The notes beneath the pieces are model-generated. The model did no database searches. It worked only from the letters and a program-made list of their open reading frames with translations, and was not told the origin of the DNA. A stretch of DNA of 25,605 bases from Candidatus Zixiibacteriota bacterium (lineage in GTDB: Bacteria > Zixibacteria > MSB-5A5 > RBG-16-43-9), in NCBI GenBank assembly GCA_029858245.1, contig JAOUFL010000004.1, positions 1 to 25,605 on the forward strand. The letters run 5' to 3'. How positions within the stretch are numbered: the first letter of the stretch is position 1; every line of letters begins with the position of its first letter. This document shows positions 1 to 6,999 of the stretch, piece after piece. The position numbers and the translations under genes are program-made.

Positions 1-720
1 CCGAATGATAAAAATACAGAGATAGTTATCGAGCAGATAAGTTTAATCTTGGGCTCGAATTTCGTCATCTCCTTTCAGGAGGGAATAGAAGGGGATGTTT
101 TCAATCCGCTCAGAGAGAGAATCAGAGCTGGGAAGGGTCGAATTAGACAATTGGGAACAGATTATTTAGCTTACTCTCTTATAGATGCAGTTGTGGATAA
201 CTATTTCATCATCCTGGAAAAGCTTGGAGAAAAGATAGAGTCAAGGGAAGAAGAATTGGTAACGAATCCAACACCGGAGACCTTACAAACAATTCATAAT
301 TTAAAAAGAGAAATGATCTTCTTGCGTAAATCCGTATGGCCATTAAGGGAGTTGATTAGTAAACTGGAAAGAGAAGAATCATCACTCATTCATGAATCTA
401 CAGGCTTATATCTTCGAGATGTTTATGACCATACCATCCAGGTGATCGATACCGTGGAGACCTACCGGGATATGCTTTCCGGGATGCTGGATATTTACCT
501 TTCAAGTGTGAGCAATAGAATGAATGAGGTGATGAAAGTCTTAACCATCATCGCCACCATATTCATACCCCTGACTTTTGTCGCGGGTATCTACGGGATG
601 AATTTCGAATTCATGCCTGAACTCAAATGGCACTGGGTTTATCCCTGGGCTTTCTGGCTGGTCATAGCAGGCATTACAGGTTTTTTGGTGTTTTATTTTA
701 AAAGAAAAAAATGGCTGTAG
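1..720 (+). CDS. corA: CorA-family Mg2+/Co2+ channel, 5' end outside window
   Basis: Inner-membrane divalent cation channel of the CorA family, which takes up Mg2+ as a pentamer. The reading frame is open from base 1 and already encodes family sequence (TEIVIEQISLILGSNF) before the first possible in-window start at 49, so the gene is cut by the window edge and 49 is not the true start. The visible part holds the cytoplasmic helical region and the two C-terminal membrane helices. The hallmark YGMN signature follows the first helix at about 589-600, and a short basic tail ending in KRKKWL closes the protein. The stop at 718-720 is 12 bases before the next gene, so the two are probably co-transcribed. 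Family assignment is secure; ion preference cannot be read from sequence. Confidence 0.95.
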   Translation, partial: PNDKNTEIVIEQISLILGSNFVISFQEGIEGDVFNPLRERIRAGKGRIRQLGTDYLAYSLIDAVVDNYFIILEKLGEKIESREEELVTNPTPETLQTIHNLKREMIFLRKSVWPLRELISKLEREESSLIHESTGLYLRDVYDHTIQVIDTVETYRDMLSGMLDIYLSSVSNRMNEVMKVLTIIATIFIPLTFVAGIYGMNFEFMPELKWHWVYPWAFWLVIAGITGFLVFYFKRKKWL

Positions 721-732
721 CTGGAGGTCAAG

Positions 733-1407
733 ATGAGTGGTTCATTTCTTCTTTTGCCTACCTTACTGGTTATCCTTTTTTCTTTTTTAATCGTAAGAGC
801 AGCAGCAATAGCTCTGATGATGACAGGAATGGAAGAAAAAAGAGCGAAGTTTCAAGCACTTTCCGCATTCTCTGGGACTGGGTTTACTACTAAGGAGGCT
901 GAATCTGTGGTAAGTCATCCAAAGAGACGGAAGATCGTTACCTGGCTTATGATACTGGGTAATGCTGGTGTGGTCACAGTGATTGTAACTGGGACCTCTT
1001 CACTGGTGTCCAGCAAAGGTTATCAACTACCCATTAATGTGGTGCTCTTAGTAGTAGGGATATTTATAGTTTACAAAGTAGCAACACATAAGGGATTTAT
1101 CAGAAGATGGGAGAGCTATATTGAAGATAGGCTTACCAAGTCCCGGCCTTTAGAGGAAGGATCAACTGAGGATCTTCTTCATTTAGCAGAGGGGTTTGGC
1201 CTGGTAAAAGCGATAATAAAAGAGGGATCTCCTATAATCGGAAATTCACTTTCCCAGTGTGAATTAAGTAGCCGAGGACTTCTGGTCTTAGGGATCGAAA
1301 GGGAAAAGAGGTGGATCCCGGTCCCAGGAGCAGAAGAGACTATAAAGGAACATGACAAGCTGCTGGTATATGGGTCGTTAGAGATAATAAAGGAGATATT
1401 CAGGTAG
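733..1407 (+). CDS. Membrane protein with C-terminal TrkA-C (RCK_C) domain
   Basis: A 224-residue protein with a ribosome binding site (GGAGG) just before ATG 733. It has a membrane helix at residues 3-30, a segment 'FSGTGFTTKEAE' near residues 46-57, two further hydrophobic helices (about 70-88 and 100-114) and a soluble C-terminal domain (about 145-224). The C-terminal part (VKAIIKEGSPIIGNSL... then DKLLVYGS) matches the TrkA C-terminal fold, which binds small ligands and gates K+ channels and other transporters. No Rossmann TrkA-N domain is present. The GTGF segment resembles pore-loop segments of TrkH/KtrB-type transporters, but three helices are too few for a complete one. It is probably a regulatory or accessory ion-transport protein co-transcribed with corA. 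Exact function unknown. Confidence 0.8.
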   Translation: MSGSFLLLPTLLVILFSFLIVRAAAIALMMTGMEEKRAKFQALSAFSGTGFTTKEAESVVSHPKRRKIVTWLMILGNAGVVTVIVTGTSSLVSSKGYQLPINVVLLVVGIFIVYKVATHKGFIRRWESYIEDRLTKSRPLEEGSTEDLLHLAEGFGLVKAIIKEGSPIIGNSLSQCELSSRGLLVLGIEREKRWIPVPGAEETIKEHDKLLVYGSLEIIKEIFR

Positions 1408-1714
1408 TAGATAATATACAGACTTAGTCAGAGTGTAACTAAATCTAAAAAAAGCCAATCGAATTACCGATATTCAGAATGTCTGTTATTTTTAGATAAG
1501 TTTAAGGAAGGCGTTATAGATAGCAATCAGAATTTGGGAAATTTAAGGATTATAAGAAAACTGCTTTTATCGAACTGTGTTAAACAAATTGGTAAGATTG
1601 ATAGTATATTTGAAAAAAGATATATATACTGGTCTTTAAAAAGATATATTGTTAATAATAAAGATTAATTGTCCCTATAATACGACATAGCATTGAGCTA
1701 AGAAAGGAGGAACC
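1408..1714. other. AT-rich intergenic region, no gene seen
   Basis: About 300 AT-rich bases between the TrkA-C gene and the Met-rich protein gene. I find no open frame with a ribosome binding site, no tRNA and no convincing terminator hairpin for the upstream pair. The only readable signal is a -10-like element near its 3' end, listed separately. Confidence 0.5.
1652..1681 (+). promoter_or_regulatory. Weak candidate promoter of the Met-rich protein gene
   Basis: A perfect TATAAT lies at 1676-1681, 33 bases before ATG 1715. The best -35 at 18 bp spacing is only TTAATA (1652-1657); a better hexamer, TTGTTA (1649-1654), is 21 bp away. The -10 is convincing in position but AT-rich context makes chance occurrence likely. 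Confidence 0.3.
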
Positions 1715-2218
1715 ATGCTCAAGACACATAAAACAGCCATCACGCTGATTATCGTGGTGGTGTTCTGGGCTGCTGCCGTCAGTTTAGTCTCAGCCCAGCA
1801 GGCAGAACAAAAACAGGAGATGATGAGACAGCAGCAAATGGAGCAGATGCAGAAGATGATGCAGAATATGAACCGGCTGACTGAGAGAGCACACAAGCTA
1901 ACTCAAACCATGAACCAGAGAATGGAACAGATGCAGGAGAAGCAGCAGGAACAGACACAGGAACAGACAAGGGAACAAGACCGTTTAATGCAGAGAATGG
2001 GTGAATCGATGGGGGTTATGGCTGAGAATATGAAGAAGACCATGGAGAATGCTCAGGAGATGATGCAGAATCGGGAGATGACCAGAGACCGTGAGATGAA
2101 GCAAGATATGGAGCGCTTGCAAGAGCGTATGGGAGATATGGTTAAGGGGATGGAGAATATGCTGCAGCTTATGGAGCGGATGACCGAACGGCTTAATGAG
2201 GGTGTACCTGAAAGGTAA
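1715..2218 (+). CDS. Secreted methionine/glutamine-rich coiled-coil protein
   Basis: A 167-residue protein with a strong ribosome binding site (AAAGGAGG) before ATG 1715. Residues 1-27 form a signal peptide ending in VSAQQ, so the product is exported. The rest is almost entirely predicted helix: Gln, Glu, Arg and Lys dominate and Met takes the usual hydrophobic positions at i, i+3, i+4 spacing (about 28 Met in 167 residues). It has almost no His and no Cys in the mature part, so it is not a classical SilE-type metal binder. It resembles no named family that I can identify. Its last codons overlap the start of the beta-barrel gene, suggesting translational coupling and a joint role in the envelope. 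Periplasmic chaperone, metal-binding or oxidant-scavenging roles are all possible and unproven. Confidence 0.75.
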   Translation: MLKTHKTAITLIIVVVFWAAAVSLVSAQQAEQKQEMMRQQQMEQMQKMMQNMNRLTERAHKLTQTMNQRMEQMQEKQQEQTQEQTREQDRLMQRMGESMGVMAENMKKTMENAQEMMQNREMTRDREMKQDMERLQERMGDMVKGMENMLQLMERMTERLNEGVPER

Positions 2219-3077
2219 GAAACTCAGGATGGTCCACATCTGGAAACTATGTTTTAGAAAGTGGTATGGGGTGGTTGGGATGGCGCTGGCGATCTCAACC
2301 ACCCCTTCTATTCTTTTGGGGCAAGAGGTGACCTACAACGGGTCGCTGCAACTTACCAGCGGTGACTACATTTTCAATGAACGGACGTATAGTCTATATC
2401 TGTTTAATGGACTTTCCGTGTCTATCGGATCTTTTCAGTTTTCTGCAAATCTACCTCTAATTAAGCAGAACACACCCTGGGTCTCATATAGCAGCACTGG
2501 CGCAATCCCCACCGGAGGTCCCCAAAGCAATGAGGTGAGCAAAAAGGGACATGGGGAAAGGGTGGTACTCTACGATTCAACTGATTACCAGGAGATTGGC
2601 TTGGGAGACCTGTTTATACAAGCCAATTGGCGATTAATGGAGGAAGTGAAAGCTCTACCCTCAATTAGCCTTACTGCAGGTTTCAAAGTGCCTCTGGCTG
2701 ATGTGGAAGATGGCTTTGGAACCGGAGAGTTTGATAATGGTGCCGGTGTGTCGATATCCAAAGCTTTGAGTATTTGTCTGGCGATTATTGATCTGAGCTA
2801 TTGGAGATTAGGAGATCTAACTGGCCTTGAGCTTAAGGATGCTTTTGTTTACAGCCTGGCTATTGGACGTCCAATAGTTAATAGAAAGCTCAATCTGCTT
2901 GTTTCTTTCTCTGGTTGCAGCGAGGTCATCGATGATGCTGGCCCATCAGCCCAGATAGGTCTCGGGCTGGCTTATTATTTAGATTCTGGACCAAATCTAA
3001 ACGGTAGTGTAGCTTTAGGAGTAACAGATTCTGCTCCAGATTTCTCAGTATCCCTCGGTTGGGGTATCAAGCTTTGA
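2196..3077 (+). CDS. Outer-membrane beta-barrel protein
   Basis: A 293-residue protein with an N-terminal export signal (hydrophobic stretch YGVVGMALAISTTPSILLG, then Q-E-V). The rest is rich in alternating hydrophobic/polar strands such as LYLFNGLSVSIGSFQFSANLPL and ISLTAGFKVPLADVEDG, and it ends with strand-like SVSLGWGIKL. The pattern 'GLGDLFIQANWRL' resembles the transporter-like or 'phenol degradation' type of outer-membrane barrels. No ligand can be named. The start is uncertain: ATG 2196 overlaps the upstream gene by 23 bases, while ATG 2229 and ATG 2280 would give shorter signal peptides. The overlap suggests coupling with the Met-rich secreted protein. Confidence 0.75.
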   Translation: MRVYLKGKKLRMVHIWKLCFRKWYGVVGMALAISTTPSILLGQEVTYNGSLQLTSGDYIFNERTYSLYLFNGLSVSIGSFQFSANLPLIKQNTPWVSYSSTGAIPTGGPQSNEVSKKGHGERVVLYDSTDYQEIGLGDLFIQANWRLMEEVKALPSISLTAGFKVPLADVEDGFGTGEFDNGAGVSISKALSICLAIIDLSYWRLGDLTGLELKDAFVYSLAIGRPIVNRKLNLLVSFSGCSEVIDDAGPSAQIGLGLAYYLDSGPNLNGSVALGVTDSAPDFSVSLGWGIKL

Positions 3078-3159
3078 AAAGTAGAAAATAAGTTTCTGTA
3101 TAACTTGACTTGATGAGTTGAAATCCTTTAAGTGGTTTCCGCATTCTATTGTCTTACGG

Positions 3160-3206
3160 GAACCTCTTCCCATACCTTTTCTTTACAAGAAGAGGGTGAT
3201 GAGTGT
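3160..3206. repeat. Imperfect inverted CCTCTTC/GAAGAGG element
   Basis: CCTCTTCCC at about 3170 and GAAGAGGG at about 3190 face each other across a T-rich loop. The arrangement resembles the C-rich/G-rich inverted pairs at 12230-12320 in this same window, suggesting degenerate copies of one dispersed intergenic repeat. It lies between the barrel gene and tRNA-Lys and could also act as a weak hairpin at the end of the barrel transcript. Confidence 0.35.
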
Positions 3207-3260
3207 AGCAACAGGTTTTAACACTAATCATTGAAAAGTAATTTAACAATCCCAAAAAAA

Positions 3261-3333
3261 TGCGCCTTGAGGGAATCGAACCCACGACCCACTGATTAAG
3301 AGTCAGTTGCTCTACCAGCTGAGCTAAAGGCGC
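3261..3333 (-). tRNA. tRNA-Lys (anticodon CTT)
   Basis: Read on the minus strand, the 73 bases fold into a complete cloverleaf. The acceptor stem is GCGCCTT paired with AAGGCGC, followed by discriminator A. The D arm contains AGCTCAGCTGGTAGAGC, the anticodon loop is CTCTTAA and the T arm contains GTTCGATTC. The anticodon CTT reads AAG lysine codons. CCA is not encoded; the 3' end runs straight into seven T residues on the transcript strand, which probably end or trim the transcript. A well-formed promoter lies upstream at 3388-3415. Confidence 0.96.
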
Positions 3334-3387
3334 AATAAGATTTATTCCAACAAAGGATTGTACTGCAAAAACCCTTTATTGTTGACC

Positions 3388-3415
3388 AATATAGTTTTCC
3401 AAAGGGTGTTGTCAA
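3388..3415 (-). promoter_or_regulatory. Promoter of tRNA-Lys
   Basis: On the minus strand TTGACA (3410-3415) and TATATT (3388-3393) are separated by 16 bp, about 50 bases upstream of the tRNA 5' end. The -35 is the exact sigma-70 consensus and the -10 matches in five of six positions. Confidence 0.7.
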
Positions 3416-3434
3416 GTTTTTTCAAAGTATTGAT

Positions 3435-3568
3435 CTTGTCATCCTGATTTCGCAAAAGACGGAAGAAGAACCCCTTATTCTTAAAAGATACTTCGTTTAC
3501 ACTCAGCATGACACGAACCGTCCAACCTTGTCATTCTGATCCAGCCAAAGGCAGGGAAGAATCTCTCC
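3435..3568. repeat. Cluster of degenerate 'TGTCATnCTGA' intergenic repeats
   Basis: Three related units lie in a gene-free stretch. Unit 1 is direct (CTTGTCATCCTGA at 3435), unit 2 inverted (TCAGCATGACA at 3503-3513) and unit 3 direct (CTTGTCATTCTGA at 3527, with AAGAATCTCTC about 30 bases on). The head TGTCATnCTGA with a GAAGAATCT-type tail is a widespread dispersed intergenic repeat style in environmental bacterial genomes. The copies here have diverged, so they look like old remnants rather than an active element. Confidence 0.5.
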
Positions 3569-3591
3569 TTTCCTTTTTCTAAGGCGTTTGT

Positions 3592-4476
3592 TTATTTTTT
3601 GGGCTCTATGGTTATCTGGGCAATTGCACCGATATTCCTGAATAGGGGAAGTTTTTCCAAGAAACGGTTTAGTTTGGGAACAAAGCTTATATTGTCAAAG
3701 AATTTTACAGGCAGGAGCCGGATAGGCGAAATCTTTCTAACCTTGATGTTGAATTCTACAGAGAAAGTCTTTTTTAGCTCTGCGGTATCAAGAAATGCTT
3801 CATCCGGTGTGCCGCAGCCAACCAGCTTTCTGACAAATTCCTTCCCGAACAGTAGAATAAAAAGTTTTCTTCCCAGATAGTAAATCAGATTAACACTCCA
3901 TCTGGTCGGTTCGCTGATAAATATTTTTCCATTCTCCTTCAATACCCTTTTCAACTCTTTTATCCCTTTAGCCTGATGAGGAAGATGGTGCAGAACCCCG
4001 ACCAGACAGATGAAATCGAAACTTTTATCCGGAAAAGGAAGATTCTCGGCATCGGCTACGACTAAATCACAATTTTGCAGATTCTGTTTCAACAGGGTCT
4101 CGTTTATATCGGTGAGCACAAGATGATTTTTTTCCGAGAGTTTTTCCGCAAAAAGACTTATCCCGGCACCGATTTCCAGGATATCTTTATCCTGCAGGTT
4201 GAAATTCAAAAGCGAGTTTAAGGTATCTTCTTTCAGTGCTTTCAGATAAGCCCGGTTCATAAAATCCTTATAGGAGCTCAGGTTATCGAAAATCTCCATC
4301 TCCTCTTTTTTTCTCTCCTCTTCCTGAAGCAGGTTCAAATCGAACATTATGGGGATTCGACCGGATATCTTATATTCCCTCTGGCATTTGCTGCAGGTAA
4401 GCACATCTTCGTGCAGATTTAATTCTGAGTGGTCAAAGGGGCAGACCAGTTTCAGACTAAATTTTTCCGAGTTCAT
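3592..4476 (-). CDS. SAM-dependent methyltransferase with N-terminal Trm112-like domain
   Basis: A 294-residue class I methyltransferase. Residues 10-45 look like a small zinc-ribbon/Trm112-type domain: CPFDH at 12-16 and CSKC at 28-31, then an aromatic and 'GRIPIM', so one usual Cys is replaced by His. The Methyltransf_11 domain follows, with motif I 'ILEIGAGISLFAEKL', acidic 'LTDINE', 'VVADAENLPFPDKSFDFI' and 'VGVLHHLPHQAKGIKELKRVL'. The substrate is not evident; this architecture is common among uncharacterised enzymes modifying lipids, quinones or small molecules. It is transcribed divergently from the corrinoid operon. The start ATG 4476 has no strong ribosome binding site, but a clear promoter lies about 30 bases upstream. 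Confidence 0.85.
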   Translation of the reverse strand: MNSEKFSLKLVCPFDHSELNLHEDVLTCSKCQREYKISGRIPIMFDLNLLQEEERKKEEMEIFDNLSSYKDFMNRAYLKALKEDTLNSLLNFNLQDKDILEIGAGISLFAEKLSEKNHLVLTDINETLLKQNLQNCDLVVADAENLPFPDKSFDFICLVGVLHHLPHQAKGIKELKRVLKENGKIFISEPTRWSVNLIYYLGRKLFILLFGKEFVRKLVGCGTPDEAFLDTAELKKTFSVEFNIKVRKISPIRLLPVKFFDNISFVPKLNRFLEKLPLFRNIGAIAQITIEPKK

Positions 4477-4506
4477 CTTTATATCAATTAACCTCTCATT
4501 TCTTCT

Positions 4507-4535
4507 TTAATATAATGTTATATATCTGCAGTCAA
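4507..4535 (-). promoter_or_regulatory. Promoter of the minus-strand methyltransferase
   Basis: On the minus strand TTGACT (4530-4535) and TATTAA (4507-4512) are separated by 17 bp, placing transcription start about 20 bases before ATG 4476. It sits back to back with the corrinoid-operon promoter, their -35 boxes about 40 bp apart. Confidence 0.6.
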
Positions 4536-4575
4536 GGGAATAATTGGTAAATTGCCCCTCCTACGCTAATTCTAA

Positions 4576-4605
4576 TTGACAATCTTGTGTTTTATCAGTT
4601 ATTTA
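4576..4605 (+). promoter_or_regulatory. Promoter of the corrinoid/homocysteine operon
   Basis: A perfect TTGACA (4576-4581) is followed by TATTTA at 4600-4605 (18 bp spacing) or TTATTT at 4599-4604 (17 bp). The implied leader before ATG 4645 is only about 30 bases, too short for a cobalamin or SAM riboswitch, and I see no such structure. The presence of the -35 box here argues against translation starting at TTG 4576. Confidence 0.55.
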
Positions 4606-4644
4606 GTTAAGGTTTTAGACGTGATAAACAAAGGAGTCAAGCGG

Positions 4645-5316
4645 ATGGAAAAGAATTTGAAACTATTTCTGGAAAAAACTTACAATACAGTTTTGGAAGG
4701 TAATAAAGAGGAAGCAGTCAGATTAGCACGGGAAGCTTTAAGGTCTGGTTACGATCCTTATCTGGTAATTGATAAAGGATTGGTGAGGGGTGTTCAGGAA
4801 TTGGGAAAGCTCTGGGAGGAGGGAAGCTGTTTTCTGCCTGAGCTGGTTTTGGGAGCAGAAACGGTGAAAACCGGGATTTCGATTCTGCAAAAAAGGATTC
4901 TGAAAGATAAATCTATAAAAAGGAGCTTGCCCAAGATCATTATCGGAACCATTGAGGGGGATATACATGATATAGGGAAAATGCTGGTTGCCACCATGCT
5001 CTCAGCTAATGGTTTCGAGGTAATTGACCTGGGAGTGGATGTAAAGGCAGAGGTTTTCGTGAAAATGACAGAAAAACACCGTCCCAGGTTTTTATGTATT
5101 TCCTCTTTGCTTACTACCACAATGCAAAATGAGGTGAAAGTAATCGAGGGGCTGAGAAAAACTGGACTGAGAGGGAAAATCAAAGTGATGGTGGGTGGAG
5201 CCCCGGCAAGCCAGGAATGGGCAAAAGAGATCGGGGCAGATTTTTATGGCGAGAATGCAATCTCGGCAGTGAGAATTACTCAAAAGGAATCAGGTTATGA
5301 AAAGAAAGGTGGATAA
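4645..5316 (+). CDS. Corrinoid (cobalamin)-binding methyltransfer protein
   Basis: A 223-residue corrinoid carrier of the MttC/MtbC/MtgC type, also equivalent to the cobalamin module of methionine synthase. Residues 1-90 form the helical B12-binding cap (LEGNKEEAVRLAREAL ... LWEEGSCFLPELVLGAE). Residues 96-215 form the Rossmann B12 domain with the base-off ligand motif D106-I-H108-D-I-G111, followed by 'LLTTTM' and 'VMVGGAPASQEWAKEIGAD'. The start ATG 4645 is chosen because AAAGGAG precedes it at good spacing; an in-frame TTG at 4576 falls inside the promoter. The 3' end overlaps the homocysteine methyltransferase gene by 20 bases. It should shuttle a methyl group between the MttB-family enzyme and homocysteine methyltransferase of the same operon. 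Confidence 0.93.
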   Translation: MEKNLKLFLEKTYNTVLEGNKEEAVRLAREALRSGYDPYLVIDKGLVRGVQELGKLWEEGSCFLPELVLGAETVKTGISILQKRILKDKSIKRSLPKIIIGTIEGDIHDIGKMLVATMLSANGFEVIDLGVDVKAEVFVKMTEKHRPRFLCISSLLTTTMQNEVKVIEGLRKTGLRGKIKVMVGGAPASQEWAKEIGADFYGENAISAVRITQKESGYEKKGG

Positions 5317-6217
5317 AAAATCGGTATTAGAGTTGGGCAAAGAGAGGGTGGTCTTGTTTGATGGTGCTATGGGCACCATGCTCTTTTCCTATGGACTGCA
5401 GTTCAACGAACCACCCGAGCTCTGGAATCTGTTACAGCCAGAGATAGTATACAAGATTCATCATAGATACGCCTGGACAGGTGCAGATGTCATCCAGACC
5501 AACACCTTTGGTGCTAATGGGGTAAAGTTAAAAAAATCAGGATATGAAAAAAAGATGGAAGAGATTAACCTGGCTGCAATAAGTATTGCAAGAGAGGCCT
5601 GCCCGGTTAAAAAGTATGTTGCCGGCAATATCGGACCCACGGGTGAATTTCTTGAACCTGTGGGGAAAGCAGAGCTGAAAGTCCTGAAGAAGGCTTTTAA
5701 AGAACAAGCGAGGATACTGGTTTCCGGGGGAGTTGACCTTATCTCTATTGAGACCATGTATGACCTGCGGGAAGCCATAGCTGCAGTAGAAGGAGTAAGG
5801 GAGGTTGCCTCTGTTCCGCTTTTTGTCTGTATGACCTTTGAGAAAAAGCCCAAAGGATATTTTACCATAATGGGGGACGAGGTCAAATCCTCTTTCCGAA
5901 AACTGAAAGAGGCAGGAGCAGATGTGGTTGGGGCAAACTGCACCCTGGGCAGCCAGGAGATGATTGACCTGGTGTCCATTATGAGAAAGTGTACGGACCT
6001 CCCTATAATCGCTCAGCCAAATGCGGGGAAACCAAAAATAATCAAAGGGAAAACAGTCTATCTGCAAACACCAACCCTTTTTGCAGAAGATATAACCGAA
6101 ATGGTAAAATCAGGAGCAAATTATGTAGGAGGATGTTGCGGCACAACTCCTGGATTTACTAAGGTGATTAACGAGAAAATGAATAAACTACGAATAAAAA
6201 AAGGTCCTGGAGTATAA
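5297..6217 (+). CDS. Zinc homocysteine S-methyltransferase (MetH N-terminal-type)
   Basis: A 306-residue stand-alone homocysteine-binding TIM barrel like the first module of MetH. It shows 'LFDGAMGTML' near residue 20, 'GADVIQTNTFGAN' at 62-74, 'GNIGPTGEFLEPVG' at 110-123 and the three zinc-ligand cysteines C215 (GANCTLGS) and C280/C281 (GGCCGTTP). In family members zinc activates the homocysteine thiol to accept a methyl group from methylcobalamin (MetH), betaine (BHMT) or S-methylmethionine. Overlap with the corrinoid gene strongly suggests that methylcorrinoid is the donor and methionine the product. It lacks the pterin, cobalamin and reactivation domains of full MetH; two of these are encoded by neighbours. 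ATG 5297 has AAGGA eight bases upstream, inside the corrinoid gene. Confidence 0.92.
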   Translation: MKRKVDKKSVLELGKERVVLFDGAMGTMLFSYGLQFNEPPELWNLLQPEIVYKIHHRYAWTGADVIQTNTFGANGVKLKKSGYEKKMEEINLAAISIAREACPVKKYVAGNIGPTGEFLEPVGKAELKVLKKAFKEQARILVSGGVDLISIETMYDLREAIAAVEGVREVASVPLFVCMTFEKKPKGYFTIMGDEVKSSFRKLKEAGADVVGANCTLGSQEMIDLVSIMRKCTDLPIIAQPNAGKPKIIKGKTVYLQTPTLFAEDITEMVKSGANYVGGCCGTTPGFTKVINEKMNKLRIKKGPGV

Positions 6218-6321
6218 ACCTTCCGAATTATCCGGATAAACTTTAAAACTCATGCAATTAAATAAAGCAGAGGATCTTAAAAATAAAGATTTGAAGGTTT
6301 TGAACTTCATTTAAAGAAAAA

Positions 6322-6966
6322 ATGTTTAAGCTGGTAAAGGGCATCAGAATAAAAATCGAGTGTAAAGAGGTTGCCAGGCTTTTAGGTCATAGTCCCGAGT
6401 GCGGAGAAATAAAAAAGAGCTCAAAAAAACTTATCCGGGAAATGGTGAAAACCTCATCCGGACTGATTGAACCTGAAGGTGTTTTCACTATAAAAAGCTC
6501 CAGAGGATTAAAAGCTAAATGTCTTTTCGAATCATCGGAAAAGGTGGCTTTCTGCATTTGCACCATCGGGAAGAGATTGGAAAACGAAGTAAGGAAGCTG
6601 AGCGAAAGAGGAGAACCGGGGAAGGCAGTTATCCTGGATGCTATCGGTTCCGTAGCAGCGGAATTAACAGCGGAATATGTCGATCAGGTTATTAAAGAAA
6701 CAGCTTTGAAGAAAGGCTTTTATGGCAGCACCAGATTCAGTCCCGGATACGGCGGGTGGGGACTGGAGATGCAGAAGCTTTTTTTTGAGCTTCTGCCTGC
6801 GAAAAGAATCGGAGTTTCTTTGAACGAATCTTTTATGATGAAGCCGAGAAAATCTGTTTCCTTTGCAGTTAATTTAAATAATAAACCTTTCAGGGATAAG
6901 AGAACTCCCTGCGAGATCTGTGGCTTTAAGAGATGCCGATTTAAAAAAGTGAATAATTCAGTATAA
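6322..6966 (+). CDS. Stand-alone methionine synthase-type reactivation domain
   Basis: A 214-residue protein resembling the C-terminal AdoMet-binding reactivation domain of MetH, occurring as a separate polypeptide as in Thermotoga. The key segment is R138-F-S-P-G-Y-G-G-W-G at 138-147, corresponding to the RxxxGY AdoMet-binding motif, followed by 'LFFELLPAKRIGVSLNESFMMKP', which matches the family's substrate-facing region. A C-terminal cluster C197-x2-C200-x4-C205 is an extra not found in E. coli MetH and could bind a metal or cluster. Family role: reductive methylation of inactive cob(II)alamin using AdoMet and a flavodoxin-like electron donor. It lies between the homocysteine methyltransferase and MttB genes, 104 bases after the former. 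Its ribosome binding site is weak. Confidence 0.85.
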   Translation: MFKLVKGIRIKIECKEVARLLGHSPECGEIKKSSKKLIREMVKTSSGLIEPEGVFTIKSSRGLKAKCLFESSEKVAFCICTIGKRLENEVRKLSERGEPGKAVILDAIGSVAAELTAEYVDQVIKETALKKGFYGSTRFSPGYGGWGLEMQKLFFELLPAKRIGVSLNESFMMKPRKSVSFAVNLNNKPFRDKRTPCEICGFKRCRFKKVNNSV

Positions 6967-6999
6967 ACCTTTCGGGGTCGCTGCAGTAAAGGAGGAAAT

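Noticed and set aside
711..893. Open frame overlapping the start of the TrkA-C gene
   Set aside because: It is out of frame with a clearly coding gene, has low-complexity sequence and no ribosome binding site of its own.
1675..2302. Minus-strand open frames opposite the Met-rich gene
   Set aside because: They are His/Ser/Leu-rich mirror products of the biased CAG/ATG codons on the plus strand; the plus frame has a signal peptide and strong ribosome binding site.
4576..4644. N-terminal extension of the corrinoid protein from TTG 4576
   Set aside because: No ribosome binding site; the TTG is part of a TTGACA -35 box, and ATG 4645 has AAAGGAG and family-like N-terminal sequence.
4540..4644. 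Cobalamin or SAM riboswitch ahead of the corrinoid operon
   Set aside because: The predicted leader is only about 30 bases and no B12-box or SAM-box like sequence is visible.
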